DNA of 64,000 bases from JANQJA01 sp965267485 (GTDB lineage: Bacteria; Pseudomonadota; Gammaproteobacteria; Pseudomonadales; Azotimanducaceae), in contig OZ254080.1 in the NCBI GenBank assembly GCA_965267485.1, positions 310,001-374,000 of the forward strand, read 5' to 3'. Within the stretch, counting starts at the first letter, position 1. Every line of letters starts with the position of its first letter. The notes beneath the pieces are model-generated. The model saw nothing but the letters and a program-made list of their open reading frames with translations. It was not told the origin of the DNA and ran no database searches. Position numbers and translations under genes: made by a program. Below, in pieces: positions 26,960 through 35,416 of the stretch.

Positions 26960-26996
26960 GTAGTTGGTTCAGACGGTACTGTACAACACATCCAGT
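26960..26996 (-). promoter_or_regulatory. Conserved block upstream of merR, probable autoregulatory promoter
   Basis: A 37-bp block 21 bp upstream of the merR start. It matches at 33 of 37 positions the block at 53079-53115, which stands in the same place before a broken second merR. On the minus strand it contains TTGTAC followed 18-19 bp later by TACAGT, near the long spacing of MerR-controlled promoters. Conservation next to two merR starts argues for an operator. The 258-bp gap 26940-27197 holds no other convincing feature. Confidence 0.55.
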
Positions 26997-27197
26997 ATCG
27001 ATGATTGATGTGTATTGCACAGCTTCAGCTTGGGTTCGACATGAAGTTTCGCTACGTTGGCGCGGGATCGTGGTCAGCGCCATGCAATTCAACTGCCACC
27101 TTATCGCTCATGATTTTCCGGAACGCGACGTGCTCGAAACATGCAGCTACGTAACGTGGGTACACTAGGCGTAAACGGCGGACAATTCTCTGTGGTT

Positions 27198-28628
27198 TCA
27201 TGAGATTCGGTGTTTCTTTCCTTGCGTCTTCTCGCAAGAGGGGACGCTGATCGTGAATGTCGTTTTGCCCTGCCCGGAGGTGACATCGATTGTACCGGCG
27301 TGTGCTTCAACGATCGATTTGACCGTTGCGAGCCCCAATCCGACATTGTGGTGCTGGCGCGATGGGTCAATTCGATAAAAGCGGTCGAAGATGCGGGGCA
27401 GATGCTCCGGTGGAATCCCGTCGCCAGGGTTCTGTATGCTGAGCTGCGTTTCGCCGCTTGCCGATCGCCCCAGCTGAACAAAAATTCGGCCACCTGAGGG
27501 CGTGTGACGTATTGCATTGGATATCAAATTGGATAGCGCACGCCGCAGCATGGCACGGTCAGCGTTTGTCGCCGGCGCCTGGCCCTCCAACCTCAATTCG
27601 ACGTGGGCTTCCTCCGCCAGTGCCTCGAAAAAGTCAAAAAGGTCGCGCACTTCCTGATCCAGCTCCAGCAACTCCCGTTGAGGCTTAAGAAGGCCATGAT
27701 CGCTCTGCGCCAGCCAGAGCATGTCATTGACCATCTTGGTCAAACGCTCCTGCTCTTCGAGATTTGAATAGAGAAGTTCGCGGTACTCTTCGGCGCTTCT
27801 GGACTTGCCCAAACTGACCTGTGTCTGCGTAATCAGGTTGGTCAGCGGCGTGCGCAACTCATGTGCAATATCTGCCGAAAAATCGGTAAGTCGAACGAAG
27901 CTGTCTTCCAGCCGACTTATCATGTGATTGAAGGAGTTGACAAGTGTCTTCAGCTCCATAGGCACTGTGTCAGGTTCCAGTCTTACATGTAGACGATCCG
28001 CCTGAATCTTCGTCATTGTTTCGCTTAATCCACGCAACGGCGCGTGGCCTTGATGAACGCCAAACCAAGCCGCCGCCAAGGTGAATACCGCTGCCGCAAT
28101 CATGATGATCCACAAACTGCGCTGGAAGCTCTCCAGGAACTGCATGTGAAATTCCATACTGATCGCGGCGACAATCCGGTACTCGCTGGTTCCGATGAGA
28201 GTTCTGGTTACTGTGCCACGGTAAGTCTCACCAGCTGATTGCCAAGTATAAAGGTTGTCAGCTTCGACTCGGTCGACTGAGGCGTAGGTGCCTGCTTCTG
28301 GCGAGGGGCTGGCTTTGGGGCCATAGATCTGGCGCCCCGCTTCATCCCATACTTGAAAGTAGACGCCGTGATGACCAGAAACTGCGAGCCTCAGCGACTC
28401 CTCGGGCGCGATCGATTGTTCCTCTGCCAACTGCAACGCTTGCTCTACCGCATGCGTGATTACGATCAGTTCGTCGGCATCCTGCTCGGCAAAGTGGCGT
28501 TCAACGGCGTCCAGGATCAGATATCCAATGATGAGAAAACTGACGCCGATGGCGAACGCAACAAAAAGCATGACGCGCCCGTGCAGCGACAGGGGGCGTC
28601 GGGTGCCAATTTCAGCTTTGGACGTCAT
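27198..28628 (-). CDS. cusS: Heavy-metal sensor histidine kinase (CusS/CopS-like)
   Basis: A 476-residue membrane kinase. An N-terminal helix (VMLFVAFAIGVSFLIIGYLI), a periplasmic sensor region of about 130 residues, a second helix (SLWIIMIAAAVFTLAAAWFG), a HAMP linker, the phospho-acceptor H-box (IAHELRTPLTNLI), and an ATPase domain with NLISNAIRHTPSGG and GLGLATVKSIVEAH. The architecture matches the TIGR01386 heavy-metal kinases, which sense periplasmic Cu/Ag. ATG at 28628 overlaps the response regulator by 17 bp; a GTG at 28631 is the alternative. Confidence 0.92.
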   Translation of the reverse strand: MTSKAEIGTRRPLSLHGRVMLFVAFAIGVSFLIIGYLILDAVERHFAEQDADELIVITHAVEQALQLAEEQSIAPEESLRLAVSGHHGVYFQVWDEAGRQIYGPKASPSPEAGTYASVDRVEADNLYTWQSAGETYRGTVTRTLIGTSEYRIVAAISMEFHMQFLESFQRSLWIIMIAAAVFTLAAAWFGVHQGHAPLRGLSETMTKIQADRLHVRLEPDTVPMELKTLVNSFNHMISRLEDSFVRLTDFSADIAHELRTPLTNLITQTQVSLGKSRSAEEYRELLYSNLEEQERLTKMVNDMLWLAQSDHGLLKPQRELLELDQEVRDLFDFFEALAEEAHVELRLEGQAPATNADRAMLRRALSNLISNAIRHTPSGGRIFVQLGRSASGETQLSIQNPGDGIPPEHLPRIFDRFYRIDPSRQHHNVGLGLATVKSIVEAHAGTIDVTSGQGKTTFTISVPSCEKTQGKKHRIS

Positions 28629-29301
28629 CACTTACATCCAGCGTGTAACCCATGCCTCGTACCGTGTGAATCAATTTCGGCTCAAAGTCATCATCAATTT
28701 TTGCTCTAAGTCGACGAATGGCTACGTCGATGACGTTGGAATCAGAATCGAAATTCATATCCCATACTTGAGAAGCGATCAGCGAACGTGGCAGTACCTC
28801 GCCCTGACGTCGGACCAGCAGTTCCAGCAAACCAAACTCCTTGTGGCTGAGATGGATCTTGCGGCCGGCTCTTGTGGCTCGATGACGCTGCACGTCCAGC
28901 ATCAGGTCTGCAACCTTGATCTGGTTTGCCATTGTTGGCACTGCGCTGCGACGTAACAGCGTGCGCACTCGAGCGAGCAGTTCAACAAAGGCAAAAGGTT
29001 TTGGCAGGTAATCATCCGCGCCCAACTCGAGGCCCTTCACGCGGTCATCGACACTATCGCGAGCCGTCAGGAACAGTACCGGCGTCTGACGGCCAGCTTC
29101 CCGATAGGACTGCACAATTCGCCAGCCGTCTACATCCGGTAACATCACGTCCAGTATCAGCAAGTCGAAGTTCTCGGTCATCGCGAGGTGATGACCGTCG
29201 AGTCCGCTACGCGCCAGTGTGACCATGAAGCCAGCCTCAGTCAGCCCCTGTTTCAGATAGTCACCGGTTTTTTTCTCATCTTCGACGACCAGGAGTCTCA
29301 T
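28612..29301 (-). CDS. cusR: Heavy-metal response regulator (CusR/CopR-like, OmpR family)
   Basis: A 229-residue two-component regulator. The receiver has EDE near the N-terminus, the phospho-acceptor Asp in LLILDVMLPDVDGW, and the Lys in DYLPKPF. The C-terminal winged helix contains RSLIASQVWDMNFDSDSNVIDVAIRRLRAKI, the phrase typical of the CusR/CopR/IrlR group. It is first in the pair with the kinase and is divergent from the multicopper oxidase gene. It probably acts on the ATTACA-type boxes at 29377 and 35095. Confidence 0.93.
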   Translation of the reverse strand: MRLLVVEDEKKTGDYLKQGLTEAGFMVTLARSGLDGHHLAMTENFDLLILDVMLPDVDGWRIVQSYREAGRQTPVLFLTARDSVDDRVKGLELGADDYLPKPFAFVELLARVRTLLRRSAVPTMANQIKVADLMLDVQRHRATRAGRKIHLSHKEFGLLELLVRRQGEVLPRSLIASQVWDMNFDSDSNVIDVAIRRLRAKIDDDFEPKLIHTVRGMGYTLDVSDDVQS

Positions 29302-29376
29302 TGCTTCCTCGGACTTAAAGTGACGGGTTGGTCGAGTGATTCTAAAACGGCTATGTCTCAGCAAGATGACGTTCAG

Positions 29377-29392
29377 ATTACAACTTTGTCAT
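29377..29392. promoter_or_regulatory. Candidate CusR/CopR box between cusR and copA
   Basis: The sequence ATTACAACTTTGTCAT is an imperfect inverted repeat (ATTACA, 4 bp, TGTCAT) in the 181-bp intergenic region between the two-component genes and the multicopper oxidase. It resembles the cop/cus boxes bound by CopR and CusR. The same core, CAGATTACAAC, recurs at 35092-35102 ahead of the chaperone/ATPase genes. Confidence 0.65.
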
Positions 29393-29482
29393 TTCTGAGT
29401 CAGCCGCGTGACAGGCGCTGTAGCTTATTATGCCGGGTCTGAGTCACAAGCGCTTTCGCACCTTTCCAGAATGAGGTTTTCG

Positions 29483-31330
29483 ATGAGACAAGGATTTTCC
29501 CTGAGAAACTCGCATGGTCGGATTGATCGCCGGCGATTTGTACAGGGCCTCGCTGCGGGTGGTGTGCTGGCGGCCACGCCATCGTGGCTGCGCGCCTCGG
29601 CGCAAAGGCCAACACCGCCGCAATCAGCACCGGTTCTCCGTGGGCGCAATATTGACCTGGTGATTGGTGAGACGCCGGTGAACTTTACCGGTGTCACTCG
29701 TATGGCAACGACTATCAATGGCTCAATTCCGGCACCAACGTTACGCCTGCGCGAGGGTGACGATGTCACAATCCGGGTCACCAACCGCTTACCGGTTGCG
29801 ACCTCCATTCACTGGCATGGCATATTGCTGCCGTACCAGATGGATGGTGTGCCAGGGATCAGTTTCAGCGGGATTGCGCCCGGCGAAACCTTTGTTTATC
29901 GGTTCAAACTTCGCCAACACGGCACGTATTGGTACCACAGTCATTCGGGCTTTCAGGAAATGACCGGCATGTACGGCGCCCTGATCGTTGAACCTCGGGC
30001 CGGAGAAAGACATGTCGTGGACAAGGATCATGTCGTCCAGCTCTCGGACTGGACCGATGACGACCCGATGCAGGTCTTCGGCAAGCTGAAAGTGCAGACC
30101 GATGTCTACAACTTCAATCAACCCACTTTTTTTGATTTCACCACAGACGTTTCCAAGATGGGATTGCGGGCAGCACTTGAAAAACGTCGGATGTGGAATC
30201 AAATGAGGATGAATCCGACCGATCTCGCGGATTTGTCAGCGGCCACCCTTACTTTTCTCATGAACGGAACCACCCCGGCGGGCAACTGGACAGGCGAGTT
30301 CGAGCGAGGTGATCGCGTGCGACTGCGATTCATCAACGCTGCCAGTAACAGCTTCTATGACGTTCGCATTCCCGGATTGAAGCTAACGGTGATTCAGGCA
30401 GATGGTCAGGATGTCGAGCCGGTCACCGTGGATGAGTTCCGTTTTGGCCCCGGGGAAACCTACGATGTAATAGTCGAGCCTCGAGACGATGCCTATACGG
30501 TCTTTGCGCAGAGTATGGATCGCAGTGGCTATGCCCGCGGCACTTTGGCCGTAAAACAAGGATTAGAGGCATTGGTGCCTGAAACTGATCCAGTCGAGTG
30601 GTTGACCATGAAGGACATGATGGGGGCAATGGGTAGTGGCGCGATGGCTCACGACATGTCGAAAATGGGGGCGATGGATCAATCCAATATGGATCACTCG
30701 CGGATGCATGGGGGCATGGCCATGGATCACAGCATGCATGAGAAAGAAGGTGTGTCTGGAGGCCCGCTCGGCAAGCCCTCCTCGACGGTACGTCACGCAC
30801 GCACTGAATATGGCGCTTCCGTTGACCAGCGGGTGGATACGCCAAGCACCAGGCTCGATGACCCGGGGGTTGGCTTGCGAGACCTGAGCGAGCGCGAGCT
30901 GCGGCCGCACGGCCATCGTGTGTTGACGCTGGCAGACCTGAAATCAATTGATGGTGTTCTCGATGACCGCCGAATGCCTGCGAGTGAACTGGAGCTGCAC
31001 CTGACTGGTAACATGGAGCGCTATAGCTGGTCGTTCGACGGCCTGGAGTTCGGCAAGAGCACGCCGGTATCTCTGCGCCACAATGAGCGCGTCAGAATCA
31101 TTTTGCAGAACGACACGATGATGACACACCCCATGCACCTTCACGGCATGTGGAGTGAACTGGAAACGGAACAGGGTGAGTTGCGGGTTCGCCGTCACAC
31201 CATCCCGGTGCAGCCGGCGCAGCGGATAAGCTATTTGACGACGCCGCATGATCTTGGTCGATGGGCCTGGCATTGCCATTTGTTGTTTCATATGGATGCG
31301 GGCATGTTCCGTGAGGTGGTGGTGTCATGA
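29483..31330 (+). CDS. copA: Periplasmic multicopper oxidase CopA (PcoA family)
   Basis: A 615-residue copper oxidase exported folded by the Tat system (twin arginines in RIDRRRFVQGLAAGG). Copper-binding boxes are HWHG near residue 110, YWYHSHSGFQ near 150, HPMHLHG and HCHLLFHMDAGMF at the end, supplying the type 1, 2 and 3 ligands. Between them is a Met/His-rich stretch (about residues 395-430, DMSKMGAMDQSNMDH and similar) that binds extra copper. It oxidises Cu(I) to Cu(II) in the periplasm. The ATG at 29483 has GAGG 7 bp before it; an ATG at 29471 is less well placed. Confidence 0.95.
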   Translation: MRQGFSLRNSHGRIDRRRFVQGLAAGGVLAATPSWLRASAQRPTPPQSAPVLRGRNIDLVIGETPVNFTGVTRMATTINGSIPAPTLRLREGDDVTIRVTNRLPVATSIHWHGILLPYQMDGVPGISFSGIAPGETFVYRFKLRQHGTYWYHSHSGFQEMTGMYGALIVEPRAGERHVVDKDHVVQLSDWTDDDPMQVFGKLKVQTDVYNFNQPTFFDFTTDVSKMGLRAALEKRRMWNQMRMNPTDLADLSAATLTFLMNGTTPAGNWTGEFERGDRVRLRFINAASNSFYDVRIPGLKLTVIQADGQDVEPVTVDEFRFGPGETYDVIVEPRDDAYTVFAQSMDRSGYARGTLAVKQGLEALVPETDPVEWLTMKDMMGAMGSGAMAHDMSKMGAMDQSNMDHSRMHGGMAMDHSMHEKEGVSGGPLGKPSSTVRHARTEYGASVDQRVDTPSTRLDDPGVGLRDLSERELRPHGHRVLTLADLKSIDGVLDDRRMPASELELHLTGNMERYSWSFDGLEFGKSTPVSLRHNERVRIILQNDTMMTHPMHLHGMWSELETEQGELRVRRHTIPVQPAQRISYLTTPHDLGRWAWHCHLLFHMDAGMFREVVVS

Positions 31331-32172
31331 GGTTTCCTGATCTGACGCCGTTCGCCACGCTGGCGCTAGCGCTCGGCATGCTTTACAACAGTACGGCGAT
31401 TGCGGAAATGGATCGCGGTGGCATGCAAATGATGGACAAAAGCCCACCTGCCGACGCCCGTGACCCTCACGCTTATTCCGACGGGTATACACTGACCAAG
31501 GGTCCGTACTCGCAACCAGGGTCACGACAGCTGAAGCTTGCTGATGAGTATGCGTTCTGGTCTGTTCTGGGCGACCGCTTTGAATATCGCAACAACAGCG
31601 AGACGACGGCATACGATGTGCAGGGCTGGTATGGCACGACCTACAACCGCTTTGTCGTCAAGGCTGAGGGCGACGTTGCCAACAGTAGTCTGGAGGAAAG
31701 CTCTACAGACCTCCTGTGGGGGCACGCGCTGAATGCGTACTTCGACACGCAACTCGGTGTCCGACTCGATCAGTATGATGAAGGTAGTGATCGCCAGTGG
31801 CTGGCAATCGGATTACAGGGACTGGCGCCCTATTGGTTCGAAGTAGATGTGACTGCCTACATTGGTAATGACGGTCGAACAGCGCTTGCCGCGGAAGCCG
31901 AATATGAGTTGCGATTTACACAAAGGCTTATCTTGCAGCCCAGAGCGGAACTCAACGTGTACGGCAAAGATGACCCTACGAACCAATTGGGGGCAGGTGT
32001 TTCCGATCTGGCGTTGAGCCTGCGCCTTCGTTATGAGTTCAGTCGTCAGTTTGCGCCCTACGTTGGTGTGGAATGGGCCGGTACCTATGGTGATACCGCG
32101 GACTATCGCCGCACGGCTGGGCGCAAGACATCCGACACGCAGTTAGTCGCGGGACTTCGGTTCTGGTTCTAG
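31327..32172 (+). CDS. copB: Copper resistance protein CopB (outer membrane)
   Basis: A 281-residue outer-membrane beta-barrel with a signal peptide and a short His/Met-rich start (EMDRGGMQMMDKS). The barrel strands alternate aromatic and polar residues, and the sequence ends in LRFWF, the Phe-terminated C-terminus required for outer-membrane insertion. Motifs such as DEYAFWSVLGDRFEYR and YVGVEWAGTYGDTADY fit CopB/PcoB. It works with CopA in copper sequestration. Its start overlaps the copA stop by 4 bp. Confidence 0.93.
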   Translation: MRFPDLTPFATLALALGMLYNSTAIAEMDRGGMQMMDKSPPADARDPHAYSDGYTLTKGPYSQPGSRQLKLADEYAFWSVLGDRFEYRNNSETTAYDVQGWYGTTYNRFVVKAEGDVANSSLEESSTDLLWGHALNAYFDTQLGVRLDQYDEGSDRQWLAIGLQGLAPYWFEVDVTAYIGNDGRTALAAEAEYELRFTQRLILQPRAELNVYGKDDPTNQLGAGVSDLALSLRLRYEFSRQFAPYVGVEWAGTYGDTADYRRTAGRKTSDTQLVAGLRFWF

Positions 32173-32224
32173 CAAACGATGACATTCCAGTCACGATGAC
32201 TGTTATCTTAAGAGGATAGATATC

Positions 32225-32518
32225 ATGAAAACAAATCAATCTGCACCCATCTTTTTGCTCGTCACGCTTGGCATGGCGTTCGGCGCACAGGCTCATGATC
32301 CCAAGGAGCATATGAAAGACGCTGAGAAGCCTGACTGCAAGGCAATGAAAGATATGGACCACAGCAAGATGGATATGAACGATCCGGTGATGCAGGCGAT
32401 GATGAAACAATGCATGGACGGCATGAACCATGGTCGACCAGAAGGTAAACACGGTGACGAAAATCATCAGGAAGGCATGACGGATGACAAAAAGCAGCAG
32501 GAACAACATCAACACTGA
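32225..32518 (+). CDS. Small His/Met-rich periplasmic protein
   Basis: A 97-residue secreted protein: signal peptide (IFLLVTLGMAFGAQA), then a mature part of about 75 residues with many His, Met, Asp and Lys, such as KDMDHSKMDMNDP and QAMMKQCMDGMNHG. Two cysteines are present. The composition suits a periplasmic copper or silver binder. The ATG follows AGAGG by 8 bp. It lies between copB and a cytochrome gene. No named family is certain. Confidence 0.75.
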   Translation: MKTNQSAPIFLLVTLGMAFGAQAHDPKEHMKDAEKPDCKAMKDMDHSKMDMNDPVMQAMMKQCMDGMNHGRPEGKHGDENHQEGMTDDKKQQEQHQH

Positions 32519-32535
32519 TCAGATTTGAGGTTTCT

Positions 32536-33102
32536 ATGCCAACGCTAAAAGCCTATGTCAAAAGTCTCATTATTACGGCTGTCATTGCTGCGGCAGGAGG
32601 GGCCCTGTTCCTTTACTCGGGGCTTTATCCGATCGGGGCAGACGTGCCCCACAATCGGCTGACCTACTGGATTCTGGAGACCCTGCGTGAGCGCTCTGTC
32701 GCTCGCGCTGCGAGCGATCTCGTGGTTCCGGCTGACCTCAAGGCGTCGGAGCGATTGCTGGCGGGTGGTGCGGACTACAACGACATGTGTGCTGCATGCC
32801 ATTTGAAGCCGGGTGAGTCGGAAAATGATCTCTCTCAAGGGCTGTATCCGGCACCGCCCAATTTGACCCTGTCTGTTGATGACCATGCACACGAGCATGA
32901 GGGTGACAGTGGGAACGACGACGCTTTGAGGCGGCAGTTCTGGATTATCAAACATGGCATCAAGGCTTCTGGTATGCCGGCCTGGGGCTATGGGCATGAC
33001 GATGAACGAATCTGGAGTCTGGTCGCGTTTCTGGACAGACTGCATGAACTGTCCCCTGCGCAGTACCAGATAATTACCGCACGTGCGGGATCGTCGGAGT
33101 AA
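32536..33102 (+). CDS. Membrane-anchored monohaem cytochrome c
   Basis: A 188-residue protein anchored by an N-terminal helix (SLIITAVIAAAGGALFLYSGLYPIG). One haem c site, CAACH, lies near residue 90, and the likely axial Met is in SGMPAWG near 150. A His-rich patch (DDHAHEHEG) between them could bind metal. Such cytochromes often sit next to copA/copB and may carry electrons from copper oxidation. Ribosome site TTGAGG precedes the ATG. The downstream gene is about 50 bp away. Confidence 0.85.
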   Translation: MPTLKAYVKSLIITAVIAAAGGALFLYSGLYPIGADVPHNRLTYWILETLRERSVARAASDLVVPADLKASERLLAGGADYNDMCAACHLKPGESENDLSQGLYPAPPNLTLSVDDHAHEHEGDSGNDDALRRQFWIIKHGIKASGMPAWGYGHDDERIWSLVAFLDRLHELSPAQYQIITARAGSSE

Positions 33103-33152
33103 TCGTCGTGAACAAAAATCACCAATCGAAAGAAAAATACGGAAAACGAATC

Positions 33153-33608
33153 ATGCGTAAACTCATTACCACCGCGCTGTTGCTCATTGCGATTCCAACT
33201 GAGTTGATGGCTGATGATCGAGACGCGATCGTCGGGATTATTGACGACATCAGGGTCGGCTGGGAACAAGCAGACGGAAAGCCGTTCCGAAAGCATTTTC
33301 TCGACTTCGATGGTGCCAGGTATATCGAGTCGGGAGGGCAGAACGTGGGGCTGGCTGATTTGATAGAACATCATGTTGAGCCCGAGGGCGACGCGCTGAA
33401 ACTTGAGCTTGAGTTCGAAAACCCTCAAATACATGTGGAAGGGGACTTTGCCTGGGCGATCTTTGACACAGAAGTCCGGGGGACCATCTATAAGACTGGC
33501 AGGAAAATTCACAATCGTGGATTCGAGACGATTGTCTTGAGAAAGATCGATGGTCAATGGAAAGTGCTGCATACGCACTCTTCGGGCAGACCGGTCAAGG
33601 ATAAATAG
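33153..33608 (+). CDS. Secreted NTF2-like/SnoaL-fold protein (DUF4440-type)
   Basis: A 151-residue protein with a signal peptide (MRKLITTALLLIAIPTELMA) and a cone-shaped NTF2-like fold indicated by IRVGWEQADGKPFRKHF, HVEGDFAWAIFDTEVRGT and VLRKIDGQWKVLHTHSS, a common ending in this superfamily. No catalytic set is clear. A GTG at 33108 would extend it by 15 charged residues but put the signal peptide inside, so ATG 33153 is preferred. Its role in the copper section is unknown. Confidence 0.75.
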   Translation: MRKLITTALLLIAIPTELMADDRDAIVGIIDDIRVGWEQADGKPFRKHFLDFDGARYIESGGQNVGLADLIEHHVEPEGDALKLELEFENPQIHVEGDFAWAIFDTEVRGTIYKTGRKIHNRGFETIVLRKIDGQWKVLHTHSSGRPVKDK

Positions 33609-33627
33609 AGCGTTTGTCGGGTCGCTC

Positions 33628-34539
33628 TTGATTGAGTCATTCGACTCAGCGAGTCACTTGAAGTCTCTGTCGTCGCTCACCGCAGTTGGTGCCGTATTGA
33701 CAATGTTGCTTTGGGCGATTTGTTATCCGCTGATTGCTCTCAGTTTGCCGTACGCGCCATTGATGGCGACAGCTTTTTTCAGAGCGCTGACTGCGGGCAG
33801 CACGCTGATATTGATCGCAGCGCTGTTGAGGCGACCGGTTCCCCGACATCCGGTTGATTACGCCTATATAGGCGCGATCGGTTTTACTGCGACGACGATC
33901 GGCTTCTGGGCGATGTTTTACGCCGGCAGTCTGGTATCCCCTGGAATCGCGACAGTGATTGCCAACTCCCAACCGCTGATTGCCGCTGCGCTTGGATTTT
34001 ATTTGCTCAATGAATCGATCGGGAAACCTGGCTTGTTGGGCATGATTCTCGGCTTCACCGGAATTGTTGTCGTTAGTCTCGAGAGTCTGACGATAGCTGG
34101 AAGCGCACCGGCAATTGGCATTGGTTTTGTCATTGTTGCCGCGGCCGGAATTGCGGTTAGTAATATCCTGTTGAAGAAGGTTTCCCTGGGCATCGACATC
34201 TTCTATGCAATGGGGTTGCAACTGCTGTTTGGATCAATCCCGCTGGGGATGTTGGCATTGTTTCAAACGCCGGTCCCGATGTTGGAGTGGTCTCCGGAAT
34301 ACATCGTGATAGTGCTGACGATGGCTATGCTTGGTACGGCGCTGCCTTTTGCCCTCTGGTTCTGGCTAATGAGCAAGGCGCCGCTTTATAAATTGAACGT
34401 GTTTAGCTTCCTGACGCCAGTGTTTGGCTTGTACTTCGGATATGCCTTTTTTTCGGAGTCGCTATCGCTTATCCAGTGGCTCGGGATTCTTTTGATTCTG
34501 GCGGCGATACCGCTGGTGACATTGACCTCGAGTGATTGA
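33628..34539 (+). CDS. EamA/DMT family transporter
   Basis: About 303 residues with ten predicted transmembrane helices in two EamA repeats; the second repeat includes NILLKKVSLGIDIFYAMGLQLL and ends with FFSESLSLIQWLGILLILAAIPLV, the typical EamA finish. Drug/metabolite transporters move small metabolites or amino acids. There is no ATG at the beginning; a TTG at 33628 or 33658 is most plausible, since an ATG at 33550 lies inside the previous gene. A 14-bp tandem duplication covers its stop codon. Confidence 0.8.
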   Translation: MIESFDSASHLKSLSSLTAVGAVLTMLLWAICYPLIALSLPYAPLMATAFFRALTAGSTLILIAALLRRPVPRHPVDYAYIGAIGFTATTIGFWAMFYAGSLVSPGIATVIANSQPLIAAALGFYLLNESIGKPGLLGMILGFTGIVVVSLESLTIAGSAPAIGIGFVIVAAAGIAVSNILLKKVSLGIDIFYAMGLQLLFGSIPLGMLALFQTPVPMLEWSPEYIVIVLTMAMLGTALPFALWFWLMSKAPLYKLNVFSFLTPVFGLYFGYAFFSESLSLIQWLGILLILAAIPLVTLTSSD

Positions 34540-34549
34540 CCTCGAGTGA
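34522..34549. repeat. Tandem duplication of 14 bp at the end of the EamA gene
   Basis: TTGACCTCGAGTGA is present twice without a gap (34522-34535 and 34536-34549), followed by a further TTGA. The EamA stop codon (34537-34539) lies at the start of the second copy, so the duplication did not change the protein. It looks like recent replication slippage. Confidence 0.85.
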
Positions 34550-34565
34550 TTGATTTGGAGTTGTG

Positions 34566-35066
34566 ATGACATTTCTTATTCGTTTTTTGCGGTTCATGCC
34601 GCTTGCTGTAGTGCTGGGCATCCTGACGGGTTGCTTTAACGGCGCAGATGCCGCGAGCAATGATGAGGCCGCTCGTGCGCTGCAAGTTTACAAAAGCCGA
34701 ACCTGCCAATGTTGTGATCTGTGGGGGCAGCACATGCAAGATGCCGGTTTTGAAATACGGGCCCATCATCCCACGGACCTGAACTCGGTCAAAAACGCGC
34801 ACGGAATCGCCCCGGAATTTCAGTCGTGTCATACCGCAGTCACGGCAGAAGGCGATGTTTTCGAGGGTCACGTCCCTGCAAGATTCATTCAACAGTATCT
34901 GGAAAACCCACCGGCCGATGGCAGGGGCCTGAGCGTACCGGGTATGCCCGTCGGCAGCCCAGGAATGGAAGTCGGTGACAGGTTCATGCCTTACAAGATA
35001 TGGCTGTTGAAGAAAGATGGCTCCACGGAAATATTTGCAACCGTTGAGAGCCGGGATCAGCAATAG
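34566..35066 (+). CDS. DUF411 domain protein (periplasmic metal-binding)
   Basis: A 166-residue protein. A hydrophobic N-terminus ending in the lipobox-like LTGC suggests a lipoprotein. The DUF411 domain shows YKSRTCQCCDLWGQHMQDAGFEI, APEFQSCHTAV and FEGHVPARFIQQYL, all typical. DUF411 proteins are regularly encoded with copper and other metal resistance genes and are thought to bind metal through the CxCC cluster. GGAG lies 7 bp before the ATG. A candidate cop box follows its stop. Confidence 0.9.
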   Translation: MTFLIRFLRFMPLAVVLGILTGCFNGADAASNDEAARALQVYKSRTCQCCDLWGQHMQDAGFEIRAHHPTDLNSVKNAHGIAPEFQSCHTAVTAEGDVFEGHVPARFIQQYLENPPADGRGLSVPGMPVGSPGMEVGDRFMPYKIWLLKKDGSTEIFATVESRDQQ

Positions 35067-35094
35067 CCTGCCTCGTCGATACCGCTCCTTTCAG

Positions 35095-35110
35095 ATTACA
35101 ACCCTGTAAT
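35095..35110. promoter_or_regulatory. Candidate CusR/CopR box ahead of the copper chaperone/ATPase genes
   Basis: ATTACAACCCTGTAAT is a perfect inverted repeat, ATTACA and TGTAAT around 4 bp. It shares its left half and spacing with the box at 29377-29392. It lies 29 bp after the DUF411 stop and about 55 bp before a MerR-type promoter, so the genes from 35417 may be under two controls. Confidence 0.7.
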
Positions 35111-35164
35111 ACGCGTGTCACCTGGTTGTAAAGACGACAGTGTTAATTTGTGAATCATCAGAGC

Positions 35165-35195
35165 TTGACCTGTGTGCAGGACACAGGCGTAGGGT
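35165..35195 (+). promoter_or_regulatory. CueR-like MerR-type promoter
   Basis: TTGACC (35165-35170), a 19-bp spacer and TAGGGT (35190-35195). The spacer holds the dyad CCTGTGT-GCAGG-ACACAGG. The TTGACC start and the CC...GG dyad edges are typical of Cu(I)-responsive CueR sites. It faces the copZ-like and ATPase genes, which start about 220 bp downstream. No cueR gene is seen in the window. Confidence 0.7.
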
Positions 35196-35286
35196 GATGG
35201 CCCAGGACTCAGGATTGCCGCCTGCCTTTTGGCCTGAGCCTGATGAGACTAATGCCTGTAAGAGCGGAGCAAAGTCAGAGGAAGCA

Positions 35287-35416
35287 ATGAAGGTCATTGA
35301 CGTGGCGAGGCGTCTGTTGCGGAGTGGAGTCGCAAGCCGGATCTGGTGCCTACCGGCGATATGATCTGTCACTTGATTGAAGAGTTTGCTGAGTCATCCA
35401 CCAAGGAGGACTTGTA
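35287..35416 (+). pseudogene. Possible frameshifted small gene between the promoter and copZ
   Basis: An ATG at 35287 with a good GAGGAAG site opens a 25-residue frame (MKVIDVARRLLRSGV then unrelated residues). From 35301 a different frame stays open to a stop at 35416 and reads coding-like residues including KPDLVPTGDMICHLIEEF. A single indel near 35300-35335 would join them into a protein of about 43 residues. I do not recognise a family. The alternative is that the stretch is an untranslated leader. The 350-bp gap 35067-35416 otherwise holds only the two regulatory sites. Confidence 0.35.

Noticed and set aside
35140..35364. 74-codon frame before copZ
   Set aside because: Its beginning lies across the CueR-like promoter; only the part after 35287 has a usable ribosome site.
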